64,000 bases of DNA from Serpula lacrymans var. lacrymans S7.9 (lineage: Eukaryota; Basidiomycota; Agaricomycetes; Boletales; Serpulaceae). The stretch covers positions 5,482,908 to 5,546,907 of the forward strand of contig NW_006763290.1 in NCBI RefSeq assembly GCF_000218685.1. The letters are read 5' to 3'. The translations under genes were made by a program, and so were the position numbers. The stretch's first letter is position 1; each line of letters begins with the position of its first letter. Positions 23,723 through 36,164 of the stretch are shown here, one piece after another. Below the pieces are notes generated by a model. The model was given only the letters and a program-made list of their open reading frames with translations, did not search any database and had not been told where the DNA came from.

Positions 23723-24407
23723 ATCAAAACATTGATATTACAGGACCCAGCCGCTGAAAATTACGCGTTCGAGCTACGCAGTACTGCACTACTATATAAT
23801 TCTGAGTTGTCAAAATAGTTTCTATATATTGTTCAGTTCTAACGGATCAGACCAGATTTGTGTAGGCGCTCAATTCTTGATTTCTTTCTGTTCTAGTTGT
23901 TACAATAGCTTTCTAAAATGCCTCTTAACATACAAAAAATACTTGTACCGTTTAAATTTGACTCATCCTTTCAGTCCATCTCGGCTGCTGATGGCACCTG
24001 CTGACAGGGTGATGTATCTTTGATGCATGCGATAGTCTTACAATCGTACAACGGACGGTTACTTCACATTGCACATTTTGAGCTCAAGATGATTTCATTG
24101 TCTACAAGTTCGGGATACAGCGACTCCATTTGCTGCGAGTATACTATCTTCAAAACGCCACCTTGCGCTGCAAAACAGGGAAAAGAGCGCACCATGATAC
24201 TGCGTAAGCAAGTGGTTTGACAGACTGCATAATTGATAGTAAATGGATCCCTCTAACAGCTAGAGGGACTAGGAAACAAAGAAAAATATGTCTCGTCTCT
24301 ACGCCTACTGTGTTTATGGTGTATTGCACTGTCCCTTAAAACGCTGTGCACGAATAAACTTCCAATCGCACCCTCGCACGTAAAATGTTTGATGATCACT
24401 GGTTCCT
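23723..24407. other. intergenic region after receptor 2
   Basis: No gene supported. Short peptides ending CTVP (plus, about 24325-24340) and CTAF (minus, at about 24337) look superficially like CaaX ends but lack an upstream ATG. The left part is probably the 3' flank of receptor 2 and the right part that of the membrane-protein gene. Confidence 0.5.
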
Positions 24408-25370
24408 TTAGTATGCTTCCCTTCCAATTAATGCACAGAACGCTAGTATAAGCGCATCATTTGCAACAATATGCGCAGCACCTCGTAACGCATGTGCACG
24501 TAGCAAATATGCAGGAGCCCAGATGGCAAGTTTTACGAAAATATGAAGTGCAAGTGCTGATAGAACCGGACTTGAAATGGGTTCAGATGGTGAGATACAC
24601 CATGCGGTAAAAATAGCTGTGATAGAATACGCTAGATAGATGACAGCAAGGTGAGAATATAAATCTTTTGGCTAGTCTGTACATACCCGGGAAGAAATCG
24701 TACAAAGCTTCATGAGTGGAGACCGTGCGATGTGCAAGCCCTGGAGGCATGTTACGTTTATGTTTGCGGGGCTCTAGATTACAAGAAACAACATGAGATG
24801 GATAAGTGGATGCCAAACGTGCTCTGTAATAAGAAGTACCCACCGACGTTGTTGTATGGGAAAGGACTAGTTGCAATCTGTGCAGTGGCGGATAAGACAC
24901 TGCTTACAACATATACACAGACGTAATACAACAAGGACATGGTCAGTAAAAGTGTGCGAGCATCGACGATATATTTCGTAGTTCCTGTTTCTGATGTTTG
25001 GATGCCAGCAGCGATAGCACTGTACCGCACAGACAGACTCGCACAATGAATGAAGGGCGGGAGGATGTATGATGATACAATGTCTGTTGAATTGATGGTC
25101 CAGCGCACGAAAAGGAAGAACAGTAGGTAGGATCCGAAGAGAGCAACTGCTGTCAGGCTGAAAGCGGATGAGCAGCGCTCAAAGTGCATTCGAAGGAGAA
25201 GAGTAAACATACCAATTCAATGATGTGGACGGTAAGCCCTGAGTTTCAGGCTGTTTCCCCGTGAAAGTTGCATAAAGAAACGAAGAAATTCCAACAGGAC
25301 TGGACTCAAGCTTGATGTCCTGGCCATGAATTTCTTTGGAGGTTTCGACCTTGGTCGCCTTGGTTTTCAT
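24408..25370 (-). CDS. unrecognised multi-pass membrane protein (intact paralogue)
   Basis: Exons 25213-25370, 24844-25157, 24687-24740 and 24408-24631, with consistent phases, giving 249 aa. The first 45 residues are polar and Lys-rich (MKTKATKVETSKEI). Roughly five hydrophobic segments follow: VALFGSYLLFFLFVRW, ILPPFIHCASLSV, LLLTMSLLYYVCVYVVSSVL, AYSITAIFTAWCI and ALALHIFVKLAIWAPAYLL. It ends ALILAFCALIGREAY. It is paralogous to the 12755-13574 gene and keeps the Trp codon that is a stop there. The intron after YNNV is long for this genome (about 103 nt) and its exact donor is one of two adjacent GT sites. I recognise no known family. Its position beside receptor genes may be conserved synteny or chance. 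Confidence 0.75.
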
Positions 25371-26095
25371 TTATGATATATTCTTGCACTGTGGATATGT
25401 TGCAGATATCGATGGGAGGGAGTTGATGATGTTGAAAGAACTAGTTGTTCGTTTCCTGATTATAAAAGTATGCGACGGCCTGTGCAACCGATTCGGGATT
25501 TGGAGTATCATTTAACTTGAGTGTGCTAAGATTGCTGTGATGACAAACTCATAGTTATTCTCGGATCATGCAGTGGCTTTCGCCAGTGAGATTCTTGAAA
25601 CCGGCGCTATCTGGAAGTAAAGATGAACAATTTGAAGTTCACATACACACCGAATCAATTCCGGAATTTTCCGCTACGGCGGCATACTGAATGGAGATTT
25701 AGAAAAACACGAGTATTACAGTAATGTCCGTAATGTCCGACCACCAACGAAAAGTCTGTGGAAACACGATGGCAAAGCTAAATGTTTGATTCTGAGGTGG
25801 TATGTTTGACACACTGATACTGAACATTGTTTGCATAGCTTATTTTAGTGAGGCTACGAACATTTCAGGATATGGGAAACATTTTGAGGTGTTTTGTCAA
25901 CTTATATAAAAACAAACCATCACCATGAATCAAAGATCGAGCTGTCTTGATTTTACTCGAAACGTTTTAGTATGCTCCGATCATTTCAAGCCTACACCGA
26001 TATTACATACAAACGGGCCTTTATAAATTGTTACTTCCGAGCTCCAACTGCGACAACTCCAAGTTCATGAACTATACATAACAAGCTAGAGAAAT
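25371..26095. other. intergenic region
   Basis: No gene supported. It holds the probable promoter of the minus-strand membrane gene and the 3' flank of the hexose transporter. A TATATAAA string at about 25912 precedes an ATG-started ORF of only 33 codons with no CaaX end. Confidence 0.5.
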
Positions 26096-28692
26096 CTAGT
26101 CACGGGCCTTTTCTGCACTGTCTGATTGCTTCTCGTGGACCTCTTTGACCTCGTCAGCACGGCGATGTTGCACGTGCGTTTTATCACTTGGTATCCAACT
26201 TGCAGAACGCCACGCTGGAACACCAGAACTGTACAGTTCGTCGACCTATGTAAGATTGTTAGCTTTTCAATCATAATAAAATAGATGCGGGGAACAAGAA
26301 AGTGCTACAAGACTGAAGTGATAGTCGCGTAAGGGTAAGGAGAGCATAATGGGAAACACGAGAGACGAGGTGCCAACCAAAAGCAAGTTTAGAACTTACC
26401 TCTTCCAGTGTGATACCCTTGGTTTCAGGGATTGCAAGATAGACGTAGCAGAATCCGAAGATGAGCATACCAAAGAAGACCAAGAGAATGAGCGGGCCAA
26501 TACTAGAATTTCAGTAGTAGTAAGTTTTGTGCACTTGAGACAGACAAAGCAAAATCACCTAGCTACAATTCTTGGCGAGAAGAACGAAAGCATGAAGTTC
26601 CATAGCCAATCTACCAAATACGATTCAACATCCGTTTAGTCCTCAGAAAGATAAGAGACTGGGCAAGGGGGCAGCTGATGTATACAAATGAAAAAGTAAC
26701 TCACTCGTAGCACTACCCAATGCAATGGCTTTGGGGCGAATACGAAGGGGGAACGACTCCCCGAGGTACACCCATGGAGTGGGACCCCATGATGTGCCAT
26801 AGAGAAAGACATGCAGAACCGCGAACGCGATGATCACGTTGCCTCCACTTTTGTTGCGAGCGGTGAGCTCGCTAACGGGTGTACCAGTCGCCGCCAATGT
26901 GAAATGTCCAACCAAGGCGACCTGATAACGAAAAGGGAAGTGTGAACAGTCGAGGTCAACGACACCAAAAATGAAAGAACATACGATAATGGCACAGATG
27001 GATTGCAGCAGTGCACCTGTAAGAAGGGACTGGAAATTCGAAGTAAGTGGTAAATCTGGTAGTTTGGGACATATATCACATACACGACGACGGCCCCACG
27101 TTTCAATAAGATACAAAGCAGGTAACGTCCCTGCTACTGAAACAGCACCGAGGATAGTTTGAATAGCATAGGGCGTAAGTCTGAAAGATAGGTGTAAGTA
27201 CAGAAGTCCCGGGATATCAGGGGCACCACTTACTGAGTTCCAGCAGCCTGGAAAAAGGTATCTCCATAGTAATCTACAAACCTCTTTATGTGAACATCCT
27301 ATCGTCGAAAGAGCGTGAAAAAATCTTACAGTAGAAATTTTGCCCATTCAGCTGTTGGATGAATTGCAACATCATACCATTGATCGTTCTCTTCCAAAGC
27401 GCATTTCTCGTGGAGAAGCACTCAGCCCACGTTGCTTGTCCACCTTCGTTTTCAGCTCTGATAGCAAAGTCAAGCTCTTCAACGACTTCGATGACGAGTG
27501 GATCATCCTCCGATACGTTGTTTAGTTCGGCGATCACACGGCGCGCCTCCTCTTCTCTCCCTGTCCCAAGGAGGTGACGTCTATGTGAGGAATATTATGT
27601 GGGTAATATTTTATAGTCGATACGCGCGACTTACGGAGATTCGGGTAAAAAGAACATACCAGAAAGTAGGATAAGACCCCATACTAACTGAAGGCCAACA
27701 GGAATGCGCCATGAGGCAGAATTATTAATTTCGTGACTTCCGAGTTCAATCAAATAACTCAGGAATATTCTAACGAGATGATGCGTCATTTAATGCCATA
27801 TGAACATTATCACGTGGTCAACGTACCCTGTAACGATTTGCACCTGATACATAACCAGAATTGTTCCGCGAATAGCTTTTGGTGCAGTTTCACCATTATA
27901 TAGCGGTACAATTGCTACGTGTACATTAGTATGATGGCACTAGAATCATCGATGACGCATACCTGAAAGTGAACCCACACCAAGGCCAGCAATGAATCGA
28001 CCAATTACGAGTTGCACAAGGGAATAAGTCGTTCCTGTCTGTATTGCAACACCCGCAGTGAATATGGCAGACCATAAAAGGATAGATCCCCGACGACCAA
28101 GACTGTCAGCTGTGAATGCTTGGGCAAGAGCACCGCTGTGTACAAATGAGCCCTCCGCGACATAAGACTAGATTTGATTAGCATCATACGTACAAGAATG
28201 TGCTAGCAAGAAGAGGACATATAAGCGTTGGAACGAAGGATTCACATAACCCACATACCCCGCAGATAATAGAGAAACAATGATAGATTGTCTTGAACTG
28301 GATAGATATGGCAACCCGTCTGCACCGATTTGACCAAATCGTCTTATAAAGTCGGGCATAATCAAACATCCCTAGAATGTCTCGTCAATACAAAGCCGCG
28401 AGCAGAATGGGACGTGGTGAGCTTACAGATATGACACCCATGTCGTAACCGAACAAGAAACCTTTAGGGTATCTACATCTAAGTAACCATTAGGTTATGT
28501 CAGACAGAGTATTATGCTAGATACTTACAAAGCAGTATTCCATTGGTGAGAGCTTGAGAAACTTACCTCCTATAGTGTTGACAGCCCTGTCAGTCAAGAT
28601 ACACCCCACAAAGTAGTGCCTATATGCGCACCGAAAGCAATGAAGATTGCGAGCAGGATCGCTCTGCGACTCGTTGGGACGTCTCCCGCCAT
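26096..28692 (-). CDS. MFS hexose transporter, copy 1
   Basis: A sugar/proton symporter-type MFS protein with 12 predicted membrane helices. First exons: 28632-28692, a 3-nt exon 28567-28569 (GAG), 28427-28461, 28259-28371, 27963-28135, 27827-27914, 27635-27769, 27330-27580 and 27234-27273, with further exons down to 26096. Family marks: GGFLFGYDMGVIS, DSLGRRGSILLW, GRFIAGLGVGSLS, PLYNGETAPKAIRG, LPESPRHLLGTGRE, QQLNGQNFYYYGDTFF, YLIETWGRRR and a C-terminal PETKGITLEE. These place it with fungal HXT-type sugar porters. All exon phases I checked agree, so it looks functional. The 28567-28569 exon is needed to write the usual Gly-Gly before FLFGYD. It is paralogous to the 48363 gene. Confidence 0.9.
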
Positions 28693-30367
28693 GACTTTAG
28701 CTATCCGGTTTACAGTATGAGGTAAAGAAGGAGAATAAAATTCGCCTGATAGAACGCCATCATGTTCTAGTATAATATACCCCCGTCAACATCAACAAAA
28801 ACGCGAGAGTCGATTTTAAACTGGCTGTCATCTGACAGTAGACGGTGTCATACGGACCGGTGAAGAAGATGGGCCCGTCAAGACGCTGGAGCAAGAGGAG
28901 TGTATTGGAACCAATGAAAACACGTAAGTCGCGGAGACGCCTTGGTAGAATAGGCATACATGAACCAGATGAGCGGAGGCAATCGTCTTTTCTCACCATA
29001 TATTTCTTTCAAAGGTACTGGGGGCCACGAAGGTAGGCTAAGACCACAGATAAGATGTACCCGATATTCCCCGGCTGGAATTTCTAGGGTACAGCGATAG
29101 GGATGATATCGAGTCGGGAGAGCTACGACCCTGTGGAACACCAGTATTTGGATACGGATTTCACATTTCAGTCATTCAGTCCAAAACATACTGCCGCTAC
29201 TTCTGGCACGGGCTCCCGTCCTGAATTGAGACGTCTCATCTTGATTCAGAGTACCGATGTCCGTGAAAGCCTCGGAAGCTTCCTATTGTCCGAAATGATG
29301 CATTTCGTCACAGACGACAAGCTTGACAGCAACAGCGTTGATATGAACGATTTCGGTTTTCATCCCTGTCATTCCAAGAAAATGAGTAAACAGTAATGTG
29401 CGAGTTTGTCAGGGCATGCTAACGTTATGTGTGTCCCGTGGGGCATCTAAAGATAGCCTGAGAGACATGGCGTGTGTGGAATTGCTTCGTAAAACCATGT
29501 CGCCATGACCTTTGGCAGCGAAAGTAAGAAAACCCACATGACTTGGAACCGTGTCGCACCAAGTGGTGTTGATATCTTAACTACTGCGATATACAGTCAA
29601 CTTCAAAGCCTCGAAGAATAGAATAAGGCTGCCTCTGATTATTGATTAGGGCACTTGGAATTTTTCGGATGAGGTTCCTGGCCGGTCACCCGCTCAACCT
29701 GACTCCCATGCATGTAAAGCCAACGGCTCCAAGGAGTCTGAAGCGCCAACCATCATTGATGATCATTCCGGCTCGGTTTTCGTGTGTGGAAAAAGCAGCC
29801 ATTTTCATGAAATTCGGCTTTCCAGCGGTATTGGAGAAGTCAAGAAGTAAATAGTAACTACGTGGCCTACTGCTCTCAACCTGGTAGCATGGTAAGAAGC
29901 CAACTTGGTGATAAGGAAATGATAAACGGTCTTCCGAAGAGCCCAACCGGGTCCGACAATACGAAGTATTATGTTCAGTCAGAGTCGGTGGTATCGGACT
30001 TATTAGAGGCCTGCCAAGCATATTCATTCATAAGGTGACACATATCGATGAAAACAGCACGATCATACCACAAGTCCGTGCACATATTATTTGACCATAC
30101 AGCTCTGTTCTACTCGTGCAGCGAACTCCTAGCTTAAAACGAATGCAATGATGAGGGTGCGAGTGAAGAAAGGTGTAATAATGTCAGCTTGCAAGTCCAA
30201 GGTCCGTGTCATAAATGTAAGTACGATTCTACCAATGCCAATGTTCAACCCAGTACAACAGATCCCAAAGCACAAACAAACAACAGTCCAGATATAAGAA
30301 AATGTCTTCATCGAACCACTATGCCAATGATAAAGAGGCAACGAACGAAGGATCCAGATAGACCACT
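28693..30367. other. intergenic region
   Basis: About 1.7 kb without a supportable gene. Moderate ORFs occur at 29103-29396 (plus, 97 codons) and 29686-30027 (minus, 113 codons). They have no recognisable domain and no connecting exons. The left end should hold the transporter promoter. Confidence 0.45.
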
Positions 30368-31114
30368 TTAATTCCAGACACGACGGAGCGTGCCGTAGCC
30401 CGACAAAAACATGATGAGGATAGTGGCGATGAGACCTGCGAACGCAGGGTGTGCCACATACTGGGAGGCGGAGCCTGAACACCCTGCACATTGCCAACCT
30501 GAACCAATTTAAATTGAATACTATTCCATATGAAGAACGAAGCTGAACAACTCACCACTATCAATTGGAGTGTACGCCTGAGGTGTGTACATTGCGAACT
30601 CTAACCCACTATTGGGTGACAAATAACCAGGTTGTGCAGCCGCACTTGGTCCTGAATCACCCCAGATGTGCAGTGTGTAGGATGCTTGTGCTAATGGCAT
30701 ACTGGGGTTCGCAGTTTGATATCCATAAGGATACCAAACCACACTCTGTGCATTTCCAGGTATGATCCCATTTGTCGGCCCCACAGGGTACGTATTTCCA
30801 TTCTCACACACAGCGGAAACCGTAAGGCTTGTCGGTGTCACGTAGAGGTCGGTGAAATTCCACCCAAATGTAATATATTCACTAGGGGCAATTTTATAAT
30901 ACGATGTGGACTGCATGGGTGGTTGGGTAATGCTGATCGCGCCTACACCAGCGGTTGCTGGTATGCTTGGCAGAGGAGTGCCGGAGGATGACGATTGCTG
31001 TGATTGGGAAGATGCAGAAGACACGGAGTTTGAAGCCTGATTATTTCCTCCATTGTTGGCATTGTTCTGAGGATCCGCAACCATGTTGAAAAGGTCTGCG
31101 TCGACGTACAACGC
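30368..31114 (-). CDS. DUF7137-type cell-surface protein (5' exon not located)
   Basis: Exons 30556-31114 and 30368-30498. The coding frame enters at 31114 behind a strong acceptor (a pyrimidine tract ending CCTCAG), so an upstream exon exists, probably with the signal peptide, but I could not place it. Domain order: a Ser/Gln/Asn-rich linker (about the first 50 residues), then the beta-sandwich DUF7137 region (ISITQPPMQSTSYYKIAPSE, ITFGWNFTDLYVTP, TVSAVCENGNTYPVGP, YTLHIWGD), a Cys pair (WQCAGCSG), and a C-terminal membrane helix (FAGLIATILIMFLSGYG). The family is fungal and of unknown function. It is probably a single-pass membrane or wall-associated protein. Confidence 0.8.
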
Positions 31115-32077
31115 CTGAGGTAAAATGGAAATGGGGGGACGAAGAAAGACGAGGGGATGCTGAGGGTGGAAAAACGAAAGGCTGTGGCCTTGATGGGCAC
31201 GCCAGGCCGCCTGACAGACTCACACGCAAAACCCTTGTCCGGTTATTTTTGGCTGTTGCGCAGTATTCCCTTTCCACGTTTGCTATGTCAGACAGGTCTA
31301 AAACAAGCACCAAAGCCTAGGTATCAGGTGGAAAACGTACCCCTTTTAGTCCGACTACAATACGTTTCAGACGCATTCTGGGACGAAAGCCGCCACGTTT
31401 ATGCCGATTTTCCCACAGTCCCCTCCTTAACGTCAAGATGGTAAGATGTTCCAACAAGCGATTCAATGCTATGCTGTAGGATTCAAAACATTAGTGCATT
31501 AGCACTCATCCACTAATCATGAAAATCTGAAGTTAAAGAGACCAGTAAAATTCTAAGAACAACAGTGTTGTCCAGCACAGTCATTACAAGTAGGGCAAGA
31601 CAGCATAGTCAAGAGCAGGCAGTCAAAAGAAGCGCATAGTGTTTAAAAACGGGAGCATATATAGGCCCAATAGCTGGCATTCCAAGGAACGAATGAGACT
31701 GAAATTCGGAAAGCCTCAATGAACTTCGGATGCGGGTCTGCATCCACCTGGTAGGTGCATGCATTGGCGTGTTTACTGTCGTGGCCCGAACGCATTGTCC
31801 CTTGGTCTCTGATGAGACGGATAGTGTTATGTTTCGAGTATGTCGTGTTCCTGGTCGCATGAAACATCAAGAGATGAAAAATATGTCGTTGCAGTGTAAG
31901 TCGCGTCTGGAAAAGAGAAAATTTCAAACAGTTCTTGATGGGAATATTACGCAAGATGCTCTCACGTTCGATTCTCGCACTGCATGACGTCTTTCCGTTT
32001 CGGGCATCTGCTGTAGTTCGTTCGGTAGGCATGTTGCTGGATTCAAAACAAGGCCCCTTTCTTCATTCTCTACCACC
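31115..32077. other. divergent intergenic region
   Basis: Between the DUF7137 gene (minus) and the membrane-protein gene (plus). It should contain the missing first exon of the DUF7137 gene and both promoters. Candidate donors are GTGAGT at about 31220 and GTACGT at about 31345. No other gene is supported. Confidence 0.5.
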
Positions 32078-33140
32078 ATGAACCCACAGCTCACCCGTGC
32101 TCGGATTTTGGCCCTCGGCTCATTTGTGGCTAATTTTTCTTGCCAGCTTTATGGCATGCTTACCACCCCCAATATGAAACAAGTAGCAGACGAGGTGAAT
32201 AGTTCTGATATTCTCACTCATATATACAAACTGAAAACCAACGTTTAGAACCATTATGCTTACTCTCCGAATCCATTCTTTATCGCTGCCTTTTTCGCGA
32301 TGCAGACAGTTCTTCAACTTTTATGGATAAAAAACCTTTTCGTCGTATCTTCAGCTGGTCCTAGCCCAAAGTACGAACATAGTATCACACTACCGGGGGG
32401 CATCTCAAATGTGGACCCTGATACATTGGCACCTCCTCCAAATTCTGATGAGCCAGAGCCTTCCCAAATGGCGTATGTCCCTATATATGCTCTGGGTAAC
32501 ATTTGCATAGGTGAGCCGGTTCGCCCGTACTCTTTTGTTGTCCATCTCAAATCCTTTATAAAGCTGCATGGATGGTATTCTGGATTAGTCAAAAATTCTG
32601 GGTTTCTCAGGCATTTGTAACGGTCAACACGCTCGTCCAGCTCTATGCTGTTTTCTATCTTTTGGGCCCTTCTTCTCCTTTTGCACTCTCCGGAGTCAAT
32701 TTCTTAACACACATAGTCGCAAAAACTTTCGCGGGAATAGGGGTCCTTGACTTTTTGGACAACGGTGCCGTGGCTATGGTCTGTCTTGTTGCTTTATATT
32801 TTTCTCTTTCTAATGCTTTCATTCTCGCATATAGGGTTACGCGGGTTCTCCGTCCACGCCTGTTCAGATCCTCACTGTAGTACTCTTATCTCTCCTCGTA
32901 AGTAGCCTTTGCGATGAAGTTCTTATCTGCTCCAAGTTGACCTCATGACAAAAGGCTGCCTCCTCGGATGTCCTGTTTGGGATTTGTATATTTTACAACG
33001 CGTTAGCACTTCTCGTTGGCCAACCTACCTGGAGACCTGCTCTTGCATCTGCAACAGTTACGACTGGTACGATAGTAGTTCTTAAAGCGGGCTATAGGTG
33101 GAGGAAGCTAGTAGAAGGAAGGAGAGTTGATGCTCATTGA
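32078..33140 (+). CDS. conserved fungal multi-pass membrane protein
   Basis: Exons 32078-32194, 32249-32510, 32564-32778, 32835-32897 and 32955-33140; phases agree, 280 aa. Hydrophobic segments alternate with short loops: ILALGSFVANFSCQLYG, FFIAAFFAMQTVLQLLW, MAYVPIYALGNICIG, AFVTVNTLVQLYAVFYLLG, TFAGIGVLDFLDNGAVAM, VQILTVVLLSLL and DVLFGICIFYNALALLVG. I take it to be an uncharacterised family of agaric fungi, but the name and function are not known to me. Splicing exon 3 to exon 4 at 32778/32835 continues the reading frame, whereas reading through gives an abrupt stop. Confidence 0.75.
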
Positions 33141-33315
33141 TAAAGCAACCAAATAGTTTCTTCAATCCGGTCTTGGCTGGGTATCGCGACTATAATTCTG
33201 CCGACAGGTTATTCAATCTAGACATTTACTTCTAATCTATTTGACAATGTACACTTTATCAGTTCCTCCAGTACAAACTCTGGCAGGTTCATAATATCTA
33301 CTCATCCACTTTTAT

Positions 33316-34725
33316 TTATCGTGGCTCAACATCCTCAACAGTCTCGTAGAATTCTCTTGCAATCCTTAGTTGTGCATCTCCACCCGACTCAGAAGGCGTG
33401 TCAGCGATAGCACGGACCACTAGATATTTTCGACCTGTCAAAATCTCGGGTGTTACTTTGAAGGGATCTGCTTGAGAGTTCGCAAAGGCTGTATGCGAGC
33501 CTGTAACGACTCCACCAGATTCCTGAGCAATGACGATGCCAGCCTGGATGGAAGTCAGTCGATTGCATTCACGGCAAAGAAACAAACTTACGCATACATC
33601 CCATGGCCTTGAAACAAAGAAGTTAGTTAGGCAACCTGTGGGGAGTCCACGAAGTTTGAGCTCACCAGCACCCGATTTCCCTGAAATGATGACTATAAGA
33701 TGGGCATACTCCTAATGTACGTGTAGTTGAGAACTGACCAATACATGTCGAGCCCTCCTTGGGCTACCATGCAGTAGTTTAGGGCAGCACTGCCCATTGA
33801 GCGGAGCGAGTGTCCCATGCGACCTCCAGCGATACCATCATTTGGATCACCTGCCAATCGAAGGAATGAATTCGATTTTCCTGTGAGTGCCTCGGAGCCG
33901 CGATCAGAACCCCATTCGATAGCTTATATCAATGAATCAAAAGCCTCAGCATCAGTATTTACGCAAATGACCCAAATGTGCGCCAAGCATACCCATCAGT
34001 GCCTTTGATAGTGAAGGAAGAGGCTTCGGAGCCGATAGGGGAAGCTTTAAGGGTTGGTTAGACCCACGAGTCAGGTATGCGCCTTGTCCTTCAAGAGCAG
34101 TATACTAGTTTAAGTGTGAGATACAGAGCATTTAGTTATATATTGCGGTCGACCCACCAGGTGATCTAAGAATGGATTGAAGATGACACCCATCACAGGC
34201 CTTTTCTGATATATGAGCCCAAGGGATATGCAGGCAAACGGAAAGCCATGGACAAAGTTTGTTGTTCCATCTATGGGAGTAGCTCCATATATGCGTCAGA
34301 GGGCAATACAAACCGAGAGCTTACCGATGGGGTCAACACAGAAGGTGGGCTCATCCGTCAACTCTGGGCGAGTACCAGAAGAATAAGATTCTTCTCCAAT
34401 ACTACGATCAAGGCATCGTCAGCAGATTCTCATATCCAAGGTGTCCATAGTCGAAGTAATACCTCGCATCTCCAAATAACAAAACGACTCACAACTTGAA
34501 ATGAGGATATGCCTTGGCGATTTCGCTTTTCACGAGCTCTTCCACTGCGACATCATACTCTGTCACCAAATCCACTGAGTTTTTCTTTTCGTTTACGTCG
34601 GGGGTAGCCTGTATCGCTTGTGAGCCTTCGAGGATGAGAACACCTGCTGTGCGTGCGAGAGAGACCGTGAAGGTCAGTACAGAACGGAGAGCGGTTGAGG
34701 TAAGAATCTGATCGTTGGATTGCAT
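33316..34725 (-). CDS. inositol-1-monophosphatase
   Basis: Removes phosphate from inositol monophosphate, the last step of inositol synthesis and recycling. It is Mg2+-dependent and usually lithium-sensitive. The start at 34725 (MQSNDQIL) fits the family. Metal-binding motifs read across exons: [27 protein letters not shown] (Glu ligand), and the motif [19 protein letters not shown], split by an intron after DPI. The C-terminal motif B is PWDVCAG, with its Asp, in a very short exon between 33600 and 33700. The exon with [22 protein letters not shown] is also typical. Nine or so exons, ending at 33316. Divergent from the proteasome gene, with about 380 bp between starts. Confidence 0.92.
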
Positions 34726-35104
34726 TGTGAGCGTACAGAGGCAAAAGTCTGACCAGGAGAAGTTCAGAGATGGAGTGGCGATATCGCTACTGTGGCTTGC
34801 CTCGCTCCAAGTCCGCATCTCCGAGATAAAGTCCTACTGCATGTTGCTATAGAACGTGCTTACAGTCAAAGGATTACACGCATGTTTGTACCTTCGTTCG
34901 TGTAGAAAAACTATGTAAATTATCTGATTCGTTGTCGAACGCGAACGTGAAACCAAGTTTGTGAACTAATCTAGGGTTATGGTCATTTAACATACATTCC
35001 CACGGTGTACTACAGCCCGGACGCGCGTCCTGAATACGCAAGTCAAGGTCTTTCGCCAGTCATATCTCTTCATCTTCAATTACCGCGCCTTTCCTCACAC
35101 AAGC

Positions 35105-36164
35105 ATGTTCTTGACGCGCTCAGAGTATGGTAAGTATATCATGCTACTCTCGCAGAACATGTGTGAACGAAAAGCTACATTTATACAGATCGAGGTGTCA
35201 ATACGTTCTCCCCGGAGGGACGTTTGTTCCAAGGTATGTTTCGTTCGTGTATCTGGGTATGAGAACCTCATATAATATTGTGGTTAGTTGAGTATGCCAT
35301 CGAAGCTATCAAAGTGAGATTTCAACTCGGTCGATCTGTCAATCCACCGACTGACCATTAGCTATTTATCTACTCAGCTCGGGTCAACGACAGTAGGAGT
35401 TCGCACACGAGAAGGCGTTGTATTGGCAGTCGAGAAACGTGTCCAGTCTCCCCTCCTTGAGTCAAGCTCTATCGAAAAGATTATGGAAATCGACTCCCAT
35501 TTAGGCTGCGCCATGTCTGGGCTTACAGCTGACGCCCGCACAATGATCGACCACGCTCGCGTGACGGCGCAGAACCACGCCTTCACTTACGACGAAAAGA
35601 TAAAAGTGGAAAGCGCGACGCAGGCGGTGTGTGACTTGGCTCTGCGATTTGGTGAGAGTGTACATGACGAGGAAGCCATGATGAGTCGGCCTTTTGGAGT
35701 GGCGCTGTTGATTGCGGGGATCGATGAGCTAGGTCCACAACTGTGAGTGTTCTGTTGTATGTCACCCCATCATGGTTCAAACTGCTCTGTAGATACCACA
35801 CGGACCCTTCTGGAACGTTTATGCGATATGACGCAAAAGCAATTGGGTCGGGATCGGAAGCTGCTCAAAGCGAGTTGCAGGCCAAGTGGTATAGCGTAAG
35901 TGAACAAGTCTATTCACACTTCATGGACTAATTCCAATCTCACGATCAGCGGATGACTCTGGTTGAAGCACAAAAACTGACACTTCGGGTATTGAAACAA
36001 GTAATGGAGGAAAAGCTGGATCAACATAACGTACAGCTTGCGCAGGTATGTGGCTTGCGTTTTGGGTTATAGTATGACTCACATTCAATAAACAGGTCAC
36101 ACCACAGAAGGGATTCGAAATTTTAGATGAGGTCAAGCTAAAAGAAGTTATAGAATCCATGTAA
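35105..36164 (+). CDS. PUP2: proteasome subunit alpha type 5
   Basis: Seven exons, roughly 248 aa, the normal size. It is one of the seven alpha subunits forming the outer ring and gate of the 20S proteasome. The alpha-subunit signature reads [19 protein letters not shown], then VEYAIEAIK, then [20 protein letters not shown], divided by two introns. [20 protein letters not shown] and [13 protein letters not shown] are characteristic of alpha 5. It ends KEVIESM. No catalytic Thr is expected, since alpha subunits are non-catalytic. The gap at 36165-36619 holds only the 3' flanks of this gene and of the convergent G-alpha gene. Confidence 0.95.

Noticed and set aside
24300..24345. Plus-strand peptide ending CTVP and minus-strand peptide ending CTAF
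   Set aside because: Neither has an upstream in-frame ATG before a stop, and Pro at the last position is a poor prenylation signal.
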